This document shows, one piece after another, positions 4,164-5,523 of a stretch of DNA of 5,523 nt. The stretch is from contig JACZIY010000731.1 in NCBI GenBank assembly GCA_014860845.1, positions 1-5,523 of the forward strand, read 5' to 3'. The translations under genes were made by a program, and so were the position numbers. This stretch comes from Anaerolineaceae bacterium. GTDB lineage: Bacteria; Chloroflexota; Anaerolineae; Anaerolineales; Anaerolineaceae. The notes under the pieces are model-generated. The model saw only the letters and a program-made list of their open reading frames with translations, made no database searches and was not told the origin of the DNA. Each line of letters starts with the position of its first letter. The stretch's first letter is position 1.

Positions 4164-5523
4164 TTAAGAAAGGAATTTGAGTTGACGGGCACGAGCAACA
4201 GCCTCGGTACGATTGGCTACGTCCAGTTTACGGTAGATGTTGGACGTATGGGCTTTGACGGTCCCAGGAGAGACGAACAGTTGCAGGGCAATCTCTTTGT
4301 TGGTTTTACCATCTGCGATTAAGGTGAGAACTTCAATCTCACGGGCACTGAGAGGTTCGATCAAGTTTCCCCCAGTTGAACCTTGTCCAGGTGTTGCGTT
4401 TGACTTTTCCAGGTGTAACGCAAATTGCGAGATTAAATGTAGGGCGTAATTTTTAACGGGACTGTTTTCAGAAATAGACGACCATTCAATCAGGAGAAAG
4501 TGCATGGGTTCACCTTCATCCAGGAAGACACGCTGGTAGTCCTCTGCCTGGGCTAGATCGAGACATTCAGATAAATAGCTATTTGCTTTGCCGGGCTCAT
4601 TTGCCAGTTGATATGCCAGTGCCTGCAAGGCCAGTATCTGGATCAACCTACCGGTCCGTCCGGTTGATCGGGCTGTGGTTTCAAGCTGGGATAACAATTG
4701 CAAACATTCTGGGAGCTGGTTCTGTGACAGATAAAGCCGGGCCAGGTTTATGAACGCTAATTCATTTTCAAAACGAAAAGGTTTGTTTGAGCTTTTTCTA
4801 GTCTCGAGATTATGAACGTTTTTCAGTAAAGCTGAATTGTTTGTTACATGAAAATCCAGAATGATTTTAGCAGATAGGACGATATCACGTGCTTCAGAGA
4901 AGACTCAGCTGGTACTAATTACATTACAAGCTTTTTTGACGGTTTTTTGGGCTGGTGAAAATTCCCCTTGTGCCAGTTGGATTTGAGATTGAATGGCATA
5001 GGCTAATGCAAAATCATCAGCTTTAGCCCAACGGGGAAGGAAATCCAATCCCATGTGAATGTGGGTTGCTGCTTCCTCCAGGCGATTCCATTCGTAGAGG
5101 ATCTCAGCATAACCAACATCCACAATGCTCATGGCACCGCGCAAATCCCCCTGTGATTGTTGGATAAATCGCTCAGCTTCCTGATAGAGACGATGGGATT
5201 TGTGAAGATGTCCCTGAATTGCATACAACCTTGCCAACACACAATACGCCCCGATAGTGGTATTTATAGCGCTGGTCTTCTTCCCGGTGTCAATCGTCTC
5301 TTGCAGCATTTGAATCGCCTGGTGAAAATCACCGTTAAGGAAGTAAGCATAACCCAGTATGACACCAATTCCACCCAGTAGTCCTTGATTATCCGGCGGC
5401 GTATTTGCTTGCGCACGCTGTCCAAGTTGAATGGCTTGCTCAAAATTGCCACGCATACCGGTCACCCGGCTTTTTACATAGTCAATATACCCAAACATTG
5501 CCTGAATTTCTGGGGAGGGGGGA
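4164..5523 (-). pseudogene. LAL/MalT-type LuxR transcriptional regulator, C-terminal part, interrupted by an in-frame TGA
   Basis: The frame is open at the right edge (PPSPEIQAMFGY...) and ends with TAA at 4164, so this is the C-terminal 450 or so codons of a larger protein; the N-terminal STAND ATPase domain would lie outside. From the edge: a MalT-like TPR region (helix pairs such as AIQLGQRA, YAYFLNGDFHQAIQ, CVLARLYAIQGHLHKSHRLYQEA, AEILYEWNRLEEAATHIHMGLDF); then TGA at 4905-4907; then further repeats, with LARLYLSQNQLPECL, QALAYQLANEPGKANSYLSECL and the family hallmark FLDEGEPM; then a LuxR/GerE HTH (about 4355-4167; LSAREIEVLTLIADGKTNKEIA, VSPGTVKAHTSNIYRKL). Known: LAL regulators are ATP-dependent transcription activators. 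The 67 codons between the TGA and the next alternative start are open and family-like, so only one codon breaks the gene. Without readthrough the product lacks its DNA-binding domain. The downstream cluster is its likely target, by position only. Confidence 0.85.
4905..4907 (-). other. In-frame TGA inside the LAL regulator gene
   Basis: Context AGT ACC AGC TGA GTC TTC TCT. TPR-like coding sequence runs into it and resumes directly after it (VFSEARDIVLSAKIILDFH) in the same frame. A single change from CGA, GGA, AGA, TCA, TTA or TGG would produce it. Confidence 0.85.

Noticed and set aside
4905..4907. Selenocysteine at the TGA of the regulator
   Set aside because: Only a weak four-pair CTTC-TCT-GAAG structure follows, the TPR region has no redox role, and no related selenoprotein family is known to me.
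1..5523. CRISPR array, tRNA, rRNA or transposase gene
   Set aside because: I saw no regularly spaced direct repeats of CRISPR size, no cloverleaf-like sequence with a tRNA T-arm motif, no rRNA-like block, and no transposase motifs on either strand.

Overview
The window looks like chromosome from a mesophilic, moderate-GC bacterium, most probably a member of the Chloroflexota (Anaerolineae-like). This rests on a secreted DUF5667-type protein with an LPGD-x-LYPVK motif, a MalT/LAL-type LuxR regulator, a CPBP protease with an EEIGW motif and an FDOR-B (Ddn-like) flavin/F420 split-barrel protein, a mix I associate with that phylum. The taxonomic call is inference. All recognisable genes lie on the minus strand, so the window is best read from high to low coordinates.

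Layout from high to low coordinates. (1) 5523-4164: C-terminal part of a large LAL regulator (TPR region plus LuxR-type HTH), running off the right edge and interrupted by one in-frame TGA. (2) 4059-3808: a conserved 83-residue protein of unknown function. (3) 3794-2940: a CPBP-family intramembrane metalloprotease with its catalytic motifs intact, interrupted by one in-frame TAG. (4) 2859-2674: a 61-residue Cys/Trp-rich protein. It is translationally coupled to (5) 2672-2232, an FDOR-B/Ddn-like protein, which is followed by a strong intrinsic terminator at 2130-2159. (6) 2022-1171: a nitroreductase-family flavoprotein with its own promoter, whose stop codon lies inside a twin-hairpin repeat/terminator. 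(7) 733-1: the N-terminal 244 residues of a secreted DUF5667-like protein, cut by the left edge. The 437-base gap 734-1170 holds no convincing gene but is rich in short repeats and palindromes.

Genes 1 to 5 are collinear, with gaps of 104, 13, 80 and 1 bases, and look like one regulator-led cluster ending at the 2130-2159 terminator. The nitroreductase is a separate unit. The redox theme (FDOR plus nitroreductase plus a Cys-rich small protein) is suggestive, but no pathway can be assigned.

The most notable observation is that two genes of the cluster, the regulator and the protease, each carry exactly one in-frame nonsense codon. Coding similarity continues without a frameshift on both sides. 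This indicates recent inactivation, readthrough, or base-call error. Wholesale stop-codon reassignment is not supported by the rest of the window.
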